Part shown: positions 38,227-48,245 of the stretch, piece after piece
Position numbering within the stretch: position 1 is the stretch's first letter
How the letters are laid out: each line of letters begins with the position of its first letter
Source of the DNA: a beta proteobacterium AAP51
GTDB lineage: Bacteria > Pseudomonadota > Gammaproteobacteria > Burkholderiales > Burkholderiaceae_C
DNA length: 64,000 bases
Direction of reading: 5' to 3'
NCBI GenBank assembly: GCA_001295905.1
Contig: LJHT01000016.1
Location: 49,281 to 113,280 of the forward strand
The notes under the pieces: model-generated
Databases searched by the model: none
What the model was told of the DNA's origin: nothing
Seen by the model: the letters and a program-made list of their open reading frames with translations, nothing else
Translations under genes and position numbers: made by a program

Positions 38227-41200
38227 ATGAACGCACCGCTGCCCCTCACCGCGCCCCTGAACGCCACCGTGGCAGCCCTGCACGCCCCCGCCGGCGAGGG
38301 TGCCGACAGCGCGGTGCGCCTGCGCGAGATTCCCTACAACTACACCTCGTTCTCGGACCGTGAGATCGTGCTGCGCCTGCTGGGCACGCGGGCCTGGGAA
38401 ATCCTGAACCTGCTGCGTGAAGAGCGCCGCACCGGCCGCAGCGCGCGCATGCTGTACGAGGTGCTGGGCGACATCTGGGTGGTGCAGCGCAACCCCTACC
38501 TGGAAGACGACCTGCTCGACAACCCCAAGCGCCGGGCGATGCTGATCGAGGCGCTGAACCACCGCCTGAACGAGGTAGCCAAGCGCCGAGACCCCGCCGC
38601 CGATGCCCAGCGCGACGCCCTCGTGGGCGAGCTGCTCGAAGCCGCGCGCCGCGCCGTGAAGGCCTTTGCCGAGCGCTTCCGCGCCGTGTGGGACCTGCGC
38701 AAGGCCACGCGCCGCGCCCTGGGCCGCGCCACCGCGAAGGACAACATCAAGTTCGACGGCCTGAGCCGCGTGAGCCATGTGACGGATGCCACCGACTGGC
38801 GCGTGGAGTACCCCTTCGTCGTGCTCACGCCCGACAGCGAAGCCGAGATGGCGGCGCTGGTGAAGGGCTGCATCGAGCTGGGCCTGACCATCATCCCGCG
38901 TGGCGGCGGCACCGGCTACAACGGCGGCGCCGTGCCGCTCACCTGGAAAAGCGCCGTCATCAACACCGAGAAGCTGGAAGCGCTGGGCGAGGTGGAGATG
39001 AAGCTGCTGCCGGGCCTGAGCGAGCCCGTGGCCACCATCACCAGCGAGGCGGGCGTCGTCACGCAGCGCGTGGCCGACGCCGCCGAAAGGGCAGGCTTCG
39101 TGTTCGCGGTGGACCCCACCAGCGCCGAAGCCAGCTGCATCGGCGGCAACATCGCCATGAACGCGGGCGGCAAGAAGGCCGTGCTGTGGGGCACCGCGCT
39201 CGACAACCTCGCCAGCTGGCGCATGGTGACTCCCGATGCGAAGTGGCTGGAAGTCACGCGCCTGAACCACAACCTGGGCAAGATCCACGACGCCCCGCTG
39301 GCCACCTTCGAGCTGAAGTACTTCGACGCCAGCGGCAAGGTGTTGGAGCGCACCGAAACGCTGGAGATTCCCGGCGGCGTGTTCCGCAAGGAAGGCCTGG
39401 GCAAGGACGTCACCGACAAGTTCCTGGCCGGGCTGCCCGGCATCCAGAAGGAAGGCTGCGACGGCCTCATCACCAGCGCGCGCTGGGTGCTGCACCGCAT
39501 GCCGGCGCACACCCGCACGGTGTGCCTCGAATTTTTCGGCAACCCGAAGGACGCGGTGCCCAGCATCGTCGAGATCAAGGACTATCTCTTCGGCCTGAAA
39601 GCGCAGCAGGTGCTGCTGGCCGGCCTGGAGCACCTGGACGACCGCTATCTCAAGGCCGTGGGCTACGCCACCAAGAGCAAGCGCGCGCTGCAAGGCAGCG
39701 GCTTGCCGAAGATGGTGCTGATCGGCGACATCGTCGGCGATGATGAAAACGCCGTGGCCCGTGCGGCCAGCGAGGTGGTGCGCATCGCCAATTCGCGCGG
39801 CGGCGAAGGTTTCACCGCCGTCAGCGCCGACGCGCGCAAGAAGTTCTGGCTCGACCGCAAGCGCACGGCCGCCATCGCCAAGCACACCAACGCCTTCAAG
39901 ATCAACGAAGACGTGGTGATTCCGCTGCCGCGCATGGGCGAGTACACCGAGGGTGTGGAGCGCATCAACGTCGAACTGAGCCTGCGCAACAAGCTGGAGC
40001 TGGTAGCGGCCTTGCAGGCCTTCTTCCAGCGCGGCGCGCTGCCGCTGGGGCGCAGCGACGATGCCGGCGACATTCCCGGCGCCGAGCTGCTGGAAGACCG
40101 CGTGCAGCAGGCCCTGGCCTTGCTGGCCGAGGTGCGCGCCCTGTGGCAGCACTGGCTGGACGAACTCGACGTGGTGCAGCCCGCCGAACCCGGCCAGAGC
40201 GCTGGCGAAACCTGCTTCGCCATGCTGCAGGACTGGCGCTGGCGTGCCAGCTGGAAGCAGCAGGTGCTCAAGCCGCTGCAGGCGCTTTTCGCCGGCGATG
40301 CCTTCAAGCCCCTGCTGGACGAATGCCGCCGCATCCACCAGGAAGTGTTGCGCGGGCGTGTGTGGATTGCGCTGCACATGCATGCCGGTGACGGCAACGT
40401 GCACACCAACATTCCCGTCAACAGCGACAACTACGCCATGCTGCAGACGGCCCACGAGGCCGTGGCCCGCGTGATGGCGCTGGCGCGCCGGCTGGGCGGC
40501 GTGATCAGCGGCGAACACGGCATCGGCATCACCAAGCTCGAATTCCTGACCGATGCCGAACTGGCGCCTTTTGCCGGCTACAAGCAGCGCGTCGACCCCG
40601 AAGGCCGTTTCAACCGCGGCAAGCTGATGCGTACCCCTGCGCAAGGCCAGCCCGGCCAGCAGGGCGAGCTGCGCGCCGCCGACCTCAGCGCCGCCTACAC
40701 GCCCAGCTTCGGGCTCATGGGGCATGAGTCGCTCATCATGCAGCAGAGCGACATCGGCGCCATCAGCGACAGCATCAAGGACTGCCTGCGCTGCGGCAAG
40801 TGCAAGCCGGTGTGCGCCACCCACGTGCCGCGCGCCAACCTGCTGTACAGCCCGCGCAACAAGATCCTGGCGACCTCGCTGCTGATCGAGGCTTTCCTCT
40901 ACGAAGAGCAGACGCGCCGCGGCGTCAGCGTGAAGCACTGGGAAGACTTCGAGGACGTGGCCGACCACTGCACCGTGTGCCACAAGTGCGAGAGCCCGTG
41001 CCCGGTGAAGATCGACTTCGGCGACGTCACCATGAACATGCGCAACCTGCTGCGCAAGATGGGCAAGCAGAGCTTCCGCCCCGGCAAGGCCGTGGCCATG
41101 ACCTTCCTGAACGCGACCAACCCGCAGACCATCAAGTTCATGCGCAGCGCGATGGTCGACGTCGGCTTCAAGGCCCAGCGCTTCATGAACGGGCTGCTCA

Positions 41201-42219
41201 AGCCGCTGGCGCGCCAGCAGACGGCCGCACCGCCGGCCACCCTGGGCACGGCGCCGCTGAAAGAGCAGGTCATCCACTTCATCAACAAGAAGATGCCCGG
41301 CGGCCTGCCCAAGCGCAGCGCGCGTGCGCTGCTGGACATCGAAGACAAGGACTACGTGCCCATCATCCGCAACCCGGCCACCACCACGGCCGAGACGGAA
41401 GCGGTGTTCTATTTCCCGGGCTGCGGCAGCGAGCGCCTGTTCAGCCAGGTGGGCCTGGCCACGCAGGCCATGCTGTGGCACGCGGGCGTGCAGACGGTGC
41501 TGCCGCCCGGCTATCTGTGCTGCGGCTACCCGCAGCGCGGTGCCGGGCAGGCCGACAAGGCCGAGAAGCTCATCACCGACAACCGCGTGCTCTTCCACCG
41601 CGTGGCCAACACGCTGAACTACCTGGACATCAAGACCGTGGTGGTGAGCTGCGGCACCTGCTACGACCAGCTGCAGGGCTACAAGTTCGAGGAAATCTTC
41701 CCCGGTTGCCGCATCGTCGACATCCACGAATACCTGCTCGAAAAAGGCATCATGCTGGACGCCAGCGCGCAGGCCGGCTACCTGTACCACGACCCCTGCC
41801 ACAGCCCCATGAAGCTGCAGGAGCCGATGAAGACCGTGAAGGCGCTGGTCGGCCCCAACGTGCTGAAGAACGAGCGCTGCTGCGGTGAAAGCGGCACCCT
41901 GGGCGTGACGCGCCCCGACATCAGCACCCAGGTGCGCTTTCGCAAGGAAGAAGAGCTGCAAAAGGGCGAGAAGGCGCTGCGCCAGATGATGGCCGCCACG
42001 CCCGGCCTCAGCACCGCGGCCCAGGCCAACGTGAAGATCCTCACCAGCTGCCCGAGCTGCCTGCAGGGCCTGAAGCGCTATGAAGACGACATGAACAGCG
42101 GCCTGCTGGAGGCCGACTACATCGTCGTCGAAATGGCCCGCGTGATGCTGGGGGAAGACTGGCTTCAGGCTTACGTCGCAAGGGCCAATGCAGGCGGCAT
42201 CGAACGCGTGCTGGTTTAA
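38227..42219 (+). CDS. Fused DUF3683/FAD-linked oxidase/Fe-S/CCG-domain oxidoreductase
   Basis: A 1330-residue multidomain flavoprotein. An N-terminal DUF3683 domain (about 30-160, [15 protein letters not shown]) is followed by a GlcD-like FAD-binding domain ([13 protein letters not shown], then [19 protein letters not shown]) and its FAD-linked oxidase C-terminus ([27 protein letters not shown]). A two-cluster ferredoxin region ([24 protein letters not shown]) precedes a C-terminal GlpC-type domain with two CCG repeats ([32 protein letters not shown]). It likely oxidises a 2-hydroxyacid such as D-lactate and passes electrons to the quinone pool (family inference). A weak promoter-like GACAAT lies at 38197-38202. 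Confidence 0.92.
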   Translation: MNAPLPLTAPLNATVAALHAPAGEGADSAVRLREIPYNYTSFSDREIVLRLLGTRAWEILNLLREERRTGRSARMLYEVLGDIWVVQRNPYLEDDLLDNPKRRAMLIEALNHRLNEVAKRRDPAADAQRDALVGELLEAARRAVKAFAERFRAVWDLRKATRRALGRATAKDNIKFDGLSRVSHVTDATDWRVEYPFVVLTPDSEAEMAALVKGCIELGLTIIPRGGGTGYNGGAVPLTWKSAVINTEKLEALGEVEMKLLPGLSEPVATITSEAGVVTQRVADAAERAGFVFAVDPTSAEASCIGGNIAMNAGGKKAVLWGTALDNLASWRMVTPDAKWLEVTRLNHNLGKIHDAPLATFELKYFDASGKVLERTETLEIPGGVFRKEGLGKDVTDKFLAGLPGIQKEGCDGLITSARWVLHRMPAHTRTVCLEFFGNPKDAVPSIVEIKDYLFGLKAQQVLLAGLEHLDDRYLKAVGYATKSKRALQGSGLPKMVLIGDIVGDDENAVARAASEVVRIANSRGGEGFTAVSADARKKFWLDRKRTAAIAKHTNAFKINEDVVIPLPRMGEYTEGVERINVELSLRNKLELVAALQAFFQRGALPLGRSDDAGDIPGAELLEDRVQQALALLAEVRALWQHWLDELDVVQPAEPGQSAGETCFAMLQDWRWRASWKQQVLKPLQALFAGDAFKPLLDECRRIHQEVLRGRVWIALHMHAGDGNVHTNIPVNSDNYAMLQTAHEAVARVMALARRLGGVISGEHGIGITKLEFLTDAELAPFAGYKQRVDPEGRFNRGKLMRTPAQGQPGQQGELRAADLSAAYTPSFGLMGHESLIMQQSDIGAISDSIKDCLRCGKCKPVCATHVPRANLLYSPRNKILATSLLIEAFLYEEQTRRGVSVKHWEDFEDVADHCTVCHKCESPCPVKIDFGDVTMNMRNLLRKMGKQSFRPGKAVAMTFLNATNPQTIKFMRSAMVDVGFKAQRFMNGLLKPLARQQTAAPPATLGTAPLKEQVIHFINKKMPGGLPKRSARALLDIEDKDYVPIIRNPATTTAETEAVFYFPGCGSERLFSQVGLATQAMLWHAGVQTVLPPGYLCCGYPQRGAGQADKAEKLITDNRVLFHRVANTLNYLDIKTVVVSCGTCYDQLQGYKFEEIFPGCRIVDIHEYLLEKGIMLDASAQAGYLYHDPCHSPMKLQEPMKTVKALVGPNVLKNERCCGESGTLGVTRPDISTQVRFRKEEELQKGEKALRQMMAATPGLSTAAQANVKILTSCPSCLQGLKRYEDDMNSGLLEADYIVVEMARVMLGEDWLQAYVARANAGGIERVLV

Positions 42220-42220
42220 T
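42215..42220 (+). promoter_or_regulatory. Candidate -10 box for leaderless DUF971 transcript
   Basis: TTTAAT overlaps the stop of the preceding oxidoreductase gene and ends 6 bases before the DUF971 ATG, a layout like that at lpxC and the Nif3-family gene. Read-through from upstream is equally likely. Confidence 0.25.
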
Positions 42221-42226
42221 GCAGCC

Positions 42227-42631
42227 ATGAGCAACGCAGGCCCCCAACCCACCCACCTGACGGTGCACCAGACCTCGCGTGTACTCGAGGTGGGGTTCGA
42301 CGACGGCTGCACCTTCCGCCTGCCCTTCGAGTTGCTGCGCATTTATTCGCCTTCCGCCGAGGTGCAGGGCCACGGCCCGGGGCAGGAGGTGCTGCAGACC
42401 GGCAAGCGCGAAGTCACCATCGTCGACATCAGCCCCGTGGGCCACTACGCCGTGAAGCCGGTGTTCAGCGACGGCCACGACAGCGGCATCTTCAGCTGGG
42501 CCTACCTGCACCAGCTGGGCAGCCAGCAGGCAGAGCGCTGGGCCCTGTACGAAGAGCGCCTGCGTGCCGCCGGGGTCGACCGCGACGCGCCCATGTCCGC
42601 CAAGGCCGGCAGCGCCTGCAGCAGCCACTGA
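42227..42631 (+). CDS. DUF971 (GBBH-like N-terminal domain) protein
   Basis: A 134-residue protein with a DUF971 domain, related to the N-terminal domain of gamma-butyrobetaine hydroxylase and to domains near ATP-binding Mrp proteins. It has [33 protein letters not shown] split across the domain and [16 protein letters not shown] near the end. The function is unknown; relatives are often next to ubiE in beta-proteobacteria, as here, where ubiE follows 19 bases later. The ATG at 42227 begins the conserved part; no Shine-Dalgarno sequence is evident. Confidence 0.87.
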   Translation: MSNAGPQPTHLTVHQTSRVLEVGFDDGCTFRLPFELLRIYSPSAEVQGHGPGQEVLQTGKREVTIVDISPVGHYAVKPVFSDGHDSGIFSWAYLHQLGSQQAERWALYEERLRAAGVDRDAPMSAKAGSACSSH

Positions 42632-42650
42632 ACCCTGGAAGCCGCAAGCC

Positions 42651-43382
42651 ATGGCCCAGACCCACTTCGGTTACCAGACGGTCGACGAGCACGAGAAGGC
42701 TCGCCATGTGCGCGGCGTCTTCGACTCGGTGGCCTCGAAGTACGACCTGATGAACGACGTGCTGTCGATGGGACTGCACCGTGCCTGGAAGGCCTACGCG
42801 GTGGCCGTGGCCAACGTGCAGCCGGGCATGCAGGTGCTCGACATCGCCGGCGGCACCGGCGACCTGGCACGTGCTTTCGCCAAGGCTGCCGGCCCCACCG
42901 GCCGCGTGGTGCTGACCGACATCAACGAAGCCATGCTGCGCGTGGGCCGCGACCGCCTGCTCGACGAAGGCGTGGTGCTGCCCACGGCAGCCTGCGATGC
43001 CGAGCACCTGCCTTTCGCCGACAGCAGCTTCGACCTCGTGAGCGTGGCCTTCGGCCTGCGCAACATGACGCACAAAGACCGTGCGCTGGCCGAGATGGGC
43101 CGGGTGCTGAAGCCCGGCGGCCGCCTGCTCGTGCTGGAGTTCAGCAAGCCCGCGCCGGCGCTGCAGAAGCCCTACGACTGGTATTCCTTCAGCTTCATGC
43201 CGCTGATGGGCAAGCTCATCGCCAACGACGAGCAGAGCTACCGCTACCTGGCCGAGAGCATCCGCATGCACCCCGACCAGGCCACGCTCAAGGGCCTGAT
43301 GCAGGAGGCCGGTTTCGGCCATGTCGACGTGCACAACCTGGCCGGCGGCATCGTCGCCTTGCACGTGGGCATCAAGTGCTGA
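42651..43382 (+). CDS. ubiE: UbiE, demethylubiquinone/demethylmenaquinone C-methyltransferase
   Basis: SAM-dependent C-methyltransferase of ubiquinone (and menaquinone) synthesis, 243 residues. It has the N-terminal [25 protein letters not shown] motif [33 protein letters not shown] and the C-terminal MLGGGIV-like end [15 protein letters not shown]. The length is normal. Its stop overlaps the GTG start of the Tim44-like gene. Confidence 0.96.
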   Translation: MAQTHFGYQTVDEHEKARHVRGVFDSVASKYDLMNDVLSMGLHRAWKAYAVAVANVQPGMQVLDIAGGTGDLARAFAKAAGPTGRVVLTDINEAMLRVGRDRLLDEGVVLPTAACDAEHLPFADSSFDLVSVAFGLRNMTHKDRALAEMGRVLKPGGRLLVLEFSKPAPALQKPYDWYSFSFMPLMGKLIANDEQSYRYLAESIRMHPDQATLKGLMQEAGFGHVDVHNLAGGIVALHVGIKC

Positions 43383-43807
43383 ACCGCCTGAAGCATCGCG
43401 CGGCGCGCTGGCAGCAACGCCGGCGCGCGCAGAAGTACCAGCAGGCCCAGGTGGAAGAGTTCCTGCGGCTGGCGCGCATGAGCTTCCTGCGCCTGCAGGC
43501 GGCCTGGGACAGCGCCGACCTGGCCTGCATGCGCGACCTGGCCACCGCCTCCCTGCTGGACGACCTGCGGTTCCAGCTCGAGCAACGCGGCCCCGGCCCG
43601 CACCGCACCGAAGTGCTGCAGCTCGACGCCCGCCTGCTGTCGCTGGACGACCTGCAGGAGGCCCTGCTGGCCAGCGTCGAATTCAGCGGCCTCATCCGTG
43701 AAGAGCAGCAGGGTGCTGCCACGCCCTTTCGCGAACTGTGGATGCTGGCCAGCGTGAAGGCCGCCGGGCCCGGGTGGAAGCTGGCCCGGGTGCAGGCCCT
43801 TTCCTGA
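43376..43807 (+). CDS. Tim44-like C-terminal domain protein (short form)
   Basis: A 143-residue protein with only the soluble Tim44-like domain ([37 protein letters not shown] and [10 protein letters not shown]). Its usual neighbour-of-ubiE relatives in Burkholderiales are near 300 residues and carry a signal peptide, a Gly/Ala-rich linker and a membrane helix before this domain. Here these are replaced by a basic, Arg/Gln-rich helix ([19 protein letters not shown]). It starts with GTG inside ubiE, overlapping 7 bases and implying coupling. The product would be cytoplasmic or peripherally bound to the membrane. Function unknown. Confidence 0.78.
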   Translation: MLNRLKHRAARWQQRRRAQKYQQAQVEEFLRLARMSFLRLQAAWDSADLACMRDLATASLLDDLRFQLEQRGPGPHRTEVLQLDARLLSLDDLQEALLASVEFSGLIREEQQGAATPFRELWMLASVKAAGPGWKLARVQALS

Positions 43808-43920
43808 ACCCGCCCCGGCCTGGGCCTGGGTGCCGCCTTCCAGCGCGTGAACTTCTGCCGCGCAGAGGCCCCGGGTAGGGGGGCCCGCCCTCACAAAACC
43901 GCCCAGGGAACGCGTTTACA

Positions 43921-43937
43921 CTGGCCCGCTTTTCGCA
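43921..43937 (+). promoter_or_regulatory. Sigma-54 (-24/-12) promoter of the EPS operon
   Basis: CTGGCCCGCTTTTCGCA matches the sigma-54 consensus YTGGCACGRNNNTTGCW at 11 of 14 specified positions, with GG (43923-43924) and GC (43935-43936) spaced by 10 bases. The predicted start is near 43948, giving a leader of about 75 bases before epsD. Exosortase/EPS loci in proteobacteria are known to be linked to the PrsK/PrsR two-component pair and sigma-54; neither gene is in this window. Confidence 0.62.
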
Positions 43938-44022
43938 TGGGTCCAGGCCTGTGCGTGACCGTCGGGCAGGCTTGGTGCGCACGGCGCCCGGGCCACGTCG
44001 AGAACCCCCAAGGACAGACTGC

Positions 44023-45006
44023 ATGATGCTCACGAAGTTCGCCCCCTCTCGCCTGGTTCGCCGCAGTGGCCATGTGCTGGCCCTCGGTGTGTTGGCCAGC
44101 GCCGTGCTGCTGGCCGGTTGCGGCGAGAAGAAGGACAAGCCCGCCACCCAGACGGCGGCCAAGGTCAACAAGGACGAGGTCACCGTCCACCAGATCAACT
44201 TCGTGCTGCAGCAGCAGCGCGGCCTGCGACCCGAGCAGACCGACGCCGCCAGCCGCCAGATCCTGGAGCGCCTGGTCGACCAGCAGCTCACGCTGCAGAA
44301 GGCCGACGAGCTGAAGATCGACCGCGACCCGCGCGTGGTGCAGCAGCTGGAAGCTGCGCGCCGCGAGATCCTGTCGCGCGCCTACCTCGAGAAGGTGGGC
44401 GAGGCCGCGCCCCGGCCCACGCCCGAAGAGATCAAGAAGTACTACGACGAGAAGCCCGCGCTGTTCCGCGAGCGCCGCGTCTACAGCCTGCAGGAAATTG
44501 CCATCGAGGCCAAGCCCGAGCAGGTGAACGTGCTGCGCGAGCGCCTGGCTGCCGCGAAGAACATCAACGAGTTCGTGGAATACCTGAAGACCGAGGGCTA
44601 CCGCTTCTCGGGCAACCAGGCCGTGCGCGCTGCCGAGCAACTGCCGCTGAACAGCCTGGACGCCTTCGCCCGCATGCAGGACGGCCAGGCCATGCTGGTG
44701 CCCAACCCCACCGGCGTGCAGGTGGTGCTGCTGGCCGGCTCGCGCAGCCAGCCGGTCAGTGAAGAGCAGGCCCGTCCGGCCATCGAGCAGTACCTGCTGA
44801 ACGAGCGCAAGCGCAAGCTGGTCGACGACGAGCTCAAGGCCCTGCGCGCAGCCGCCAAGATCGAGTACCTGGGCAAGTTCGCGGAGCCCGCGGCTTCGGC
44901 ACCGGCGGGCGGCGCACCCGCGGCCGCGCCGGCGGCACCGGCTGCTCCTGCGGCCAGCGGCGGCCTGTCGGCCACCGACATCAGCAAGGGCATGGGTCTG
45001 AAGTGA
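44023..45006 (+). CDS. epsD: EpsD-family peptidyl-prolyl isomerase lipoprotein
   Basis: First gene of the EPS operon. It encodes a 327-residue parvulin-type periplasmic lipoprotein with lipobox LAGC (about residue 29) and a helical chaperone region. A PpiC-like C-terminal half (YYDEKPALFRERRVYSLQEI, LPLNSLDAFARMQDGQ) and an Ala/Pro-rich tail follow. EpsD proteins are always found in exosortase-type EPS loci and probably help assemble the export channel. ATG 44023 is the first of two consecutive ATG codons. Its stop shares one base with the epsE start. Confidence 0.88.
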   Translation: MMLTKFAPSRLVRRSGHVLALGVLASAVLLAGCGEKKDKPATQTAAKVNKDEVTVHQINFVLQQQRGLRPEQTDAASRQILERLVDQQLTLQKADELKIDRDPRVVQQLEAARREILSRAYLEKVGEAAPRPTPEEIKKYYDEKPALFRERRVYSLQEIAIEAKPEQVNVLRERLAAAKNINEFVEYLKTEGYRFSGNQAVRAAEQLPLNSLDAFARMQDGQAMLVPNPTGVQVVLLAGSRSQPVSEEQARPAIEQYLLNERKRKLVDDELKALRAAAKIEYLGKFAEPAASAPAGGAPAAAPAAPAAPAASGGLSATDISKGMGLK

Positions 45007-45845
45007 TGAAACCTCTGTCCCTGAAATGGCTGGCGGCCCTGGCCGCCTTGGTGACGGGCCTGCTGGCCCCGCTGGCGCAGGCCCAGACGGCCGCCGGCAC
45101 GCCTGCAGCCACCCCCTCCGCCGAGTACCGCGTGGGCGCGGGCGACGTGCTGCGCATCGTCGTCTTCCAGAACCCCGATCTCTCGCTGGAAACCCGTGTC
45201 ACCGACGCCGGCCTGGTGTCCTACCCCCTGCTGGGCAGCCTGCGCCTGGGCGGGCTCACCATCACCGACATCGAAAAGCTCATCGCCGATGGTCTGCGCA
45301 ATGGAAACTTCGTGCGCCAGCCCCAGGTGACGGTGGCGCTGCTGCAGGTGCGTGGCCACCAGGTCAGCGTGCTGGGCCAGGTGAACCGCCCCGGCCGCTA
45401 CCCGCTGGAAACCGCCGACACCCGGCTCACCGAGGTGCTGGCTGCGGCCGGCGGCGTGGCCGGTTCGGGCACCGACCTCGTCGTGCTGACCGGTGTGCGC
45501 GACGGCAAGCCTTTCCGCCTGGAAGTCGACCTGCCCACGCTGTTCGGCGAAGGCAGCCGCGACAAGGACCCCGTGGTGCTGAACGGCGACACGGTCTGGA
45601 TCGACCGCCAGCCGCTCGTCTACATCTACGGCGAAGTGCAGCGCCCGGGCCCGATGCGGCTCGAGCGCGACATGACCCTCCTGCAGGCCTTGGCCACAGG
45701 GGGCGGCCTGACGCCGCGCGGCACCGAAAAGGGTGTGCGCGTGCACCGCAAGGCCGCAGACGGCAGCGTGACGGTGATGACGCCCGGCATGACCGACAAG
45801 CTGCGCGAGGGCGATGTCGTCTTCGTGCGCGAGAGCCTGTTCTGA
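45006..45845 (+). CDS. epsE: EpsE, Wza-like polysaccharide export protein
   Basis: Outer-membrane or periplasmic polysaccharide export protein, 279 residues. It has a signal peptide ending AQA (about 28), the poly-export domain (YRVGAGDVLRIVVFQNPDLS), and two SLBB-type repeats (HQVSVLGQVNRPGRYPLE, YIYGEVQRPGPMRLE). No lipobox Cys is present, unlike Wza. It is expected to form the export channel for the EPS. Its ATG overlaps the epsD stop by one base; GTG 45003 is an alternative. Confidence 0.91.
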   Translation: MKPLSLKWLAALAALVTGLLAPLAQAQTAAGTPAATPSAEYRVGAGDVLRIVVFQNPDLSLETRVTDAGLVSYPLLGSLRLGGLTITDIEKLIADGLRNGNFVRQPQVTVALLQVRGHQVSVLGQVNRPGRYPLETADTRLTEVLAAAGGVAGSGTDLVVLTGVRDGKPFRLEVDLPTLFGEGSRDKDPVVLNGDTVWIDRQPLVYIYGEVQRPGPMRLERDMTLLQALATGGGLTPRGTEKGVRVHRKAADGSVTVMTPGMTDKLREGDVVFVRESLF

Positions 45846-45863
45846 TTTCCACGGAGTGAGCTG

Positions 45864-47291
45864 ATGACCTTCGGGCAGTTTGTCGCCATCCTGCGTGCGC
45901 GCTGGATGGCCGCGTTGGCGGTCTTGGCCGTCGTCGTGCTGGGCACGCTGGCAGTGAACCTGCTGATGCCCAACCAGTACAAGGCCACCGCCAGCGTGGT
46001 GGCCGACTTCAAGCCCGACCCGCTGTCTGCCGTGATGCTGGGCGGCATGCAGTCGCCGGCCTTCATGGCCACGCAGGTCGACATCATCAAGAGCGACCGC
46101 GTGGCCCAGCGCGTGGTGCGCAACCTCAAGCTGAACGAGAACCCGCAGATCCGCCAGCAATGGCTGGACGACACGGGCGGCGAAGGCAGCATCGAGATCT
46201 GGCTGGGCACCGTGTTCCAGCGCCAGATGGAAGTGACGCCCTCGCGCGAGAGCAGCGTCATCGAGATCAGCTACCGCGCCCCCGACCCGCGCTTTGCCGC
46301 GGCGCTGGCCAACGCCTTCGTGCGCGCCTACATCGACACCGCCATCGACCTGCGCGTCGACCCCGCGCGGCAGTACTCGGCCTTCTTCGAAACGCGCTCC
46401 AAGGAAGCGCGCGAAGCCCTCGAGGTGGCCCAGAACCGGCTCAGCACCTACCAGCGCGAGAAGGGCATCATCGCCAGCGACGAGCGCCTGGACATCGAGA
46501 ACGCGCGCCTGAACGAGCTGTCCAGCCAGCTGACGGGGCTGCAGGCCATCTCGGCCGAATCGGCCAGCCGCCAGACGCAGGCCCAGGGCGCGCAGGGCGA
46601 CCGCATGCCCGAGGTGCTGAACAACGCGCTCATCGGCGGCCTGAAGGCCGACATCTCGCGCGGTGAAGCGCGGCTGCGGGAACTGGGCACGCGCCTGGGC
46701 GACAACCATCCGGCGGTGCAGGAAGCTCGGGCCAACCTGGCCGAACTGCGCCAGCGCATGGAAGCCGAGACGCGCAAGGTCACCGGCGGCGTGGGCATCA
46801 GCGCCACCATCAACCGCCAGCGCGAGGCCGAAGTCGCACGCGCCCTGGCGGCGCAGCGCGCCCGCGTGCTGGAGCTCAAGCAGGTGCGCGACGAAGGCGT
46901 GGTGCTCATCCGCGAAGTGGAGAACGCCCAGCGCACCTACGACGCCATCCTGCAGCGCCTGACGGCCACCAGCCTGGAAAGCCAGACCACACAGATCAAC
47001 ATCAACGAGCTGGCGCAGGCCGACGTGCCGCTGAAGCCCGCTTCGCCGCGCGTGCTGCTGAACACCCTGCTGGCCACCTTGCTGGGCTTGCTGCTGGCCG
47101 CCGGCACCGCGCTCGGCCTGGAGCTGCGCGACCGCCGCGTGCGCAGCGCTGATGACGTGGTCACGGCCCTGGGCCTGCCCGTGATCGTGGCCTTGCCCAA
47201 GCCCGGCTCGAAGCTGGCGCTGGGCAGCAAACATTCCCTGATGCAGCAGCGCCTGCTGGCGCCGCTGCCCCAACCTGGCAAGGGCGCCTGA
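45864..47291 (+). CDS. epsF: EpsF, chain-length determinant (Wzz-like)
   Basis: Polysaccharide co-polymerase of 475 residues. It has an N-terminal membrane helix (about 16-37), a periplasmic Wzz domain (NQYKATASVVADFKPD), long coiled-coil stretches (about 170-390) and a C-terminal helix (about 398-420). The GNVR-like region before that helix reads NINELAQADVPLKPASPRV. It controls chain length and partners with the kinase-like EpsG encoded next. A good ribosome site (GGAGTGAG) precedes the ATG. Confidence 0.92.
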   Translation: MTFGQFVAILRARWMAALAVLAVVVLGTLAVNLLMPNQYKATASVVADFKPDPLSAVMLGGMQSPAFMATQVDIIKSDRVAQRVVRNLKLNENPQIRQQWLDDTGGEGSIEIWLGTVFQRQMEVTPSRESSVIEISYRAPDPRFAAALANAFVRAYIDTAIDLRVDPARQYSAFFETRSKEAREALEVAQNRLSTYQREKGIIASDERLDIENARLNELSSQLTGLQAISAESASRQTQAQGAQGDRMPEVLNNALIGGLKADISRGEARLRELGTRLGDNHPAVQEARANLAELRQRMEAETRKVTGGVGISATINRQREAEVARALAAQRARVLELKQVRDEGVVLIREVENAQRTYDAILQRLTATSLESQTTQININELAQADVPLKPASPRVLLNTLLATLLGLLLAAGTALGLELRDRRVRSADDVVTALGLPVIVALPKPGSKLALGSKHSLMQQRLLAPLPQPGKGA

Positions 47292-48226
47292 TGGCCAAGT
47301 TCAGAGATTCCCAGCCCGACGACCAGGTCGTGCACGAAGCAGCCTCGTCGGCCGCAGGCGCTGGCGCCACCGACGGCGGCGACACCACGGTGGTCGAGCG
47401 CAGCATCGGCGACATCATTGCCGAGCTGCGCAACCTCAATGCCGACCAGGTGGCCAAGGTGCTGAAGCACCAGACCGAGACCGGCGTGCGCTTCGGCGAA
47501 GCCGCCGTGGCGCTGGGGCTGGCCAGCAAGGACGACGTGCTCTACGCGCTGTCGCAGCAGTTCCACTACCCCTACGCCCCGGAAGAGAAGCGCAAGCTCA
47601 GCCCCGACCTGGTGGCCCTGAACGAGCCCTTCTCGCCGCGCGCCGAGAGCTTCCGTGCGCTGCGCAGCCAGCTGATGATGCGGCTGTACGGCGAAGGCGA
47701 AACCCCGCGCGCGGTGGCCGTCATCAGCCCTGACGCCGGCGACGGCAAGAGCTACACCGCCAGCAACCTGGCCGTGGCGCTGGCCCAGCTGGGCGGCCGC
47801 ACGCTGCTGGTGGACGCCGACATGCGCAGCCCGCGCATTCACGAAATCTTCCTGCTGAAGAACCAGTCGGGCCTGTCCAGCATCCTCTCGGGGCGTGCCG
47901 ACAAGCAGGTCATCCAGCAGGTGCCGGGGCTGCCGGGCCTGTTCGTGCTACCGGTGGGTACCACACCGCCGAACCCGCTTGAACTGGTCGAGCGTCCGGC
48001 CTTTGGTTTGCTGATGCGCGAGCTGGCAGGAAAATTCGATCATGTGGTGGTCGACACGCCGGCGGCGGTGTACGGTGCCGACGCGGCGGTGATCGCCTCT
48101 CGTTGTGGCTCGGCATTGCTGGTGGCGCGTAAAGACAGCTCGCGCGTGCACGCACTGCGCGAATTGGTGGCATCGCTGCAGGGGGCGCCGGTCAAGATGG
48201 CCGGTGTCGTCTATAACGAGTTCTGA
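47291..48226 (+). CDS. epsG: EpsG, BY-kinase-like ATPase with MshEN-like N-terminal domain
   Basis: Cytoplasmic partner of EpsF, 311 residues. The C-terminal half is the BY-kinase ATPase fold: Walker A SPDAGDGKSY (about 146-155), Walker A' TLLVDADMRSP and Walker B HVVVDTPA. No C-terminal tyrosine cluster is present; the end is VVYNEF. The N-terminal part holds two 24-residue motifs, residues 38-61 (IGDIIAELRNLNADQVAKVL and following) and 67-90 (RFGEAAVALGLASKDDVLYA and following). They are separated by exactly 5 residues, the layout of MshEN domains that bind cyclic-di-GMP. The second motif fits RLGxxLxxxGL-x5-L-x3-L-xx-Q closely; the first lacks the Arg and the central Gly. Its ATG overlaps the epsF stop. 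Confidence 0.9.
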   Translation: MAKFRDSQPDDQVVHEAASSAAGAGATDGGDTTVVERSIGDIIAELRNLNADQVAKVLKHQTETGVRFGEAAVALGLASKDDVLYALSQQFHYPYAPEEKRKLSPDLVALNEPFSPRAESFRALRSQLMMRLYGEGETPRAVAVISPDAGDGKSYTASNLAVALAQLGGRTLLVDADMRSPRIHEIFLLKNQSGLSSILSGRADKQVIQQVPGLPGLFVLPVGTTPPNPLELVERPAFGLLMRELAGKFDHVVVDTPAAVYGADAAVIASRCGSALLVARKDSSRVHALRELVASLQGAPVKMAGVVYNEF

Positions 48227-48245
48227 GCCAGGGAAGGGCACCCTC

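Noticed and set aside
37891..42342. A 1483-codon open frame on the minus strand opposite the large oxidoreductase gene.
   Set aside because: The plus strand encodes a clear multidomain flavoprotein. The antisense frame is His/Ala/Gly/Gln-rich, a typical shadow in GC-rich DNA.
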